Source of the DNA: Arthrobacter sp. OV608
Lineage (GTDB): Bacteria; Actinomycetota; Actinomycetes; Actinomycetales; Micrococcaceae
Reading direction: 5' to 3'
NCBI GenBank assembly: GCA_900110595.1
Contig: FOEZ01000001.1
Coordinates: 529,766-593,765, forward strand
DNA: 64,000 nt
Shown here: piece after piece, positions 62,460 to 64,000 of the stretch
Position numbering within the stretch: the first letter of the stretch is position 1
Layout of the letters: each line of letters begins with the position of its first letter
Translations under genes and position numbers: made by a program
The notes under the pieces: generated by a model
What the model saw: only the letters and a program-made list of their open reading frames with translations
What the model was told of the DNA's origin: nothing
The model's database searches: none

Positions 62460-64000
62460 CTACGCTTCGCCTCCGGCGTTGCCGGTGGAACCTGCATTCA
62501 CGTTGTGCAGCCGGTACTTGTCAATCGCCTTGGCCGGAGCCTGGGGATCAACCTCACCGCGGCGGGCCAGCATCTCCAAAGACCGCACCACAATGGAGTG
62601 GATATCGATCTTGAAGAAGCGGCGGGCTGCGGCGCGCGTGTCGGAGAAGCCGAAGCCGTCGGCGCCGAGGGTGGCGAATTCGTTGGGCACGAACTGGCGG
62701 ATCTGGTCCGGGACGGCCTTCATGTAATCGCTGACGGCGACGACGGGGCCGGTGGCGCCTTCGAGCTGTTTGGTGACGAACGGGACGCGGGCGGGCTGGC
62801 CGGGGTTGAGGAAGGCTTCCTCTTCGGCGGCCAGGCCGTCGCGGCGCAGTTCGTTCCAGGAGGTGACGGACCAGACGTCGGCGGAGACGCCCCAGTCATC
62901 GGCCAGGAGCTGCTGTGCCTCCAGGGCCCACGGCACCGACACACCCGAGGCGAGGATCTGGGTCCGGGGACCGTCGATCTTCGCCGGGGCGAGCAGGTAG
63001 ATGCCCTTGATAACGCCTTCGACGTCCAGCTCTTCGGGTTCGGCGGGCTGGGTGATGGGCTCGTTGTACACGGTGAGGTAGTACATGAGGTTCCGGTCGT
63101 CCGATTCCGGCCCGTACATGCGTTCGAGGCCGTCGCGGATGATGTGGCCCATTTCGTAGCCGTAGGCGGGGTCGTAGGTGACTACTGCCGGGTTGGTGGA
63201 GGCCAGGAGCGGGGAGTGGCCGTCGGCGTGCTGGAGGCCTTCGCCGGTGAGGGTGGTCCGTCCTGCGGTGGCGCCGATGATGAAGCCGCGGGTCATCTGG
63301 TCCGCTGCTGCCCAGAAGGCGTCGCCGGTGCGCTGGAAGCCGAACATGGAGTAGAACACGTAGACCGGGACGAGGGGCACGCCGTGGGTGGCGTACGCGG
63401 TGCCGGCGGCGGTGAACGCTGCCACGGCCCCGGCTTCGTTGATGCCGGGGTGGATCAGCTGGCCCTGGGCGGACTCCTTGTAGGCCAGGACCAGGTCGCG
63501 GTCCACGGACAGGTAGTTCTGACCCTTGGGGTTGTAAATCTTCGCCGTCGGGAAGAACGCATCCATACCGAAGGTGCGCGCCTCATCCGGGATGATCGGG
63601 GCAATGTGCTTGCCGAACTCCTTGTCCCGCATCAAGTCCTTCAGGAGCCGGACGAAGGCCATGGTGGTGGCGGCCTGCTGCTTGCCCGAGCCTCGCTTGG
63701 CCACCTCGTAGGACTTCGCGTCCGGCAGGGTGATCGCCGCGTGCTTGCTGCGGCGCTCGGGAACGGACCCGCCCAAAGCGGCCCGGCGCTCCATCATGTA
63801 CTGGATTTCCGGGGCCTCCGTACCGGGGTGGTAGTACGGCGGCTGGTACGGGTCTTTTTCGAGCTGCTCATCCGTGACCGGGATCCGCAGGTGGTCGCGG
63901 AACTTCTTGAGGTCGTCGAGGGTGAGTTTTTTCATTTGGTGGGTGGCGTTGCGGCCTTCGAAGTGGGGTCCGAGTCCGTAGCCCTTGACGGTTTTGGCCA
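62460..64000 (-). CDS. aceE: Pyruvate dehydrogenase E1 component, C-terminal part (5' end outside window)
   Basis: The homodimeric (AceE-type) E1 enzyme, which decarboxylates pyruvate on thiamine pyrophosphate within the pyruvate dehydrogenase complex. The visible ~513 residues run from [21 protein letters not shown] through [16 protein letters not shown], the middle pyrimidine-binding domain ([31 protein letters not shown] broken by loops; [14 protein letters not shown]-like segment [11 protein letters not shown]), and [20 protein letters not shown] to the end. No stop occurs before the window edge, and the first internal ATG (63935) is not the true start. Its product acetyl-CoA feeds the fab genes downstream. 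Confidence 0.93.
   Translation of the reverse strand, partial: AKTVKGYGLGPHFEGRNATHQMKKLTLDDLKKFRDHLRIPVTDEQLEKDPYQPPYYHPGTEAPEIQYMMERRAALGGSVPERRSKHAAITLPDAKSYEVAKRGSGKQQAATTMAFVRLLKDLMRDKEFGKHIAPIIPDEARTFGMDAFFPTAKIYNPKGQNYLSVDRDLVLAYKESAQGQLIHPGINEAGAVAAFTAAGTAYATHGVPLVPVYVFYSMFGFQRTGDAFWAAADQMTRGFIIGATAGRTTLTGEGLQHADGHSPLLASTNPAVVTYDPAYGYEMGHIIRDGLERMYGPESDDRNLMYYLTVYNEPITQPAEPEELDVEGVIKGIYLLAPAKIDGPRTQILASGVSVPWALEAQQLLADDWGVSADVWSVTSWNELRRDGLAAEEEAFLNPGQPARVPFVTKQLEGATGPVVAVSDYMKAVPDQIRQFVPNEFATLGADGFGFSDTRAAARRFFKIDIHSIVVRSLEMLARRGEVDPQAPAKAIDKYRLHNVNAGSTGNAGGEA

Overview
The window is chromosomal DNA from a high-GC actinobacterium, most likely an Arthrobacter or Pseudarthrobacter (Micrococcaceae). 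The evidence is the strong G/C bias at third codon positions, frequent GTG and TTG starts, actinobacterial-only families (DUF3515, DUF2469, DUF3145, a PucR-type FasR beside fabD), homodimeric AceE, and an intergenic repeat (GGTTGAGCCTGTCGAAACC) that I remember from Arthrobacter genomes. The genus call rests on recall, not on a search.

Layout. 0-17 kb: end of a dynamin-like GTPase gene, a DUF1697 gene, an IclR regulator divergent from leuCD, then murA-plsC-gpsA-ddl, a DUF3515 lipoprotein (opposite strand), thiL, a DAK-domain kinase, recG and rsmD. A two-gene minus-strand unit (aminotransferase, spermidine-synthase-like) follows, then coaD. 17.2-19.8 kb: yceD-rpmF-rnc-mutM; yceD appears to start at ATT. 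19.8-29.6 kb: an accessory insertion between mutM and smc, genes that are close neighbours in other actinobacteria. It holds a membrane-anchored Pro/Ser/Gly-rich protein, an MFS transporter, a beta-propeller protein, a decayed IS256-type transposase and a secreted protein of about 1848 residues with a 701-bp perfect internal duplication.

29.6-40.8 kb: smc-ftsY, an MFS exporter, amt-glnK behind a GlnR-like box, a glucose-6-phosphate dehydrogenase gene and ffh. 40.8-46.3 kb: an alpha/beta hydrolase, thiC with a TPP riboswitch, an amidohydrolase, a CatE-like VOC dioxygenase with a palindrome in its promoter spacer, and an unknown small protein. 46.3-57.2 kb: rpsP-khpA-rimM-trmD-rplS-lepB-lepB-rnhB-DUF2469-yraN-comM-dprA-xerC-DUF3145, the usual actinobacterial order. 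57.2-64 kb (minus strand): aceE (cut by the window edge), fasR, fabD, fabH, acpP, fabF, linking pyruvate oxidation to fatty acid synthesis.

Most of the window is core information processing, envelope and lipid synthesis. The unusual parts are the island at 19.8-29.6 kb and several compact cis elements: an ATT start, a hairpin that hides the yraN ribosome binding site, a terminator-like hairpin inside the first lepB, a repeat read as the LeuC C-terminus, and inverted repeats in the promoters of leuCD, the VOC gene, fabD and fasR. No tRNA, rRNA or CRISPR array was seen.
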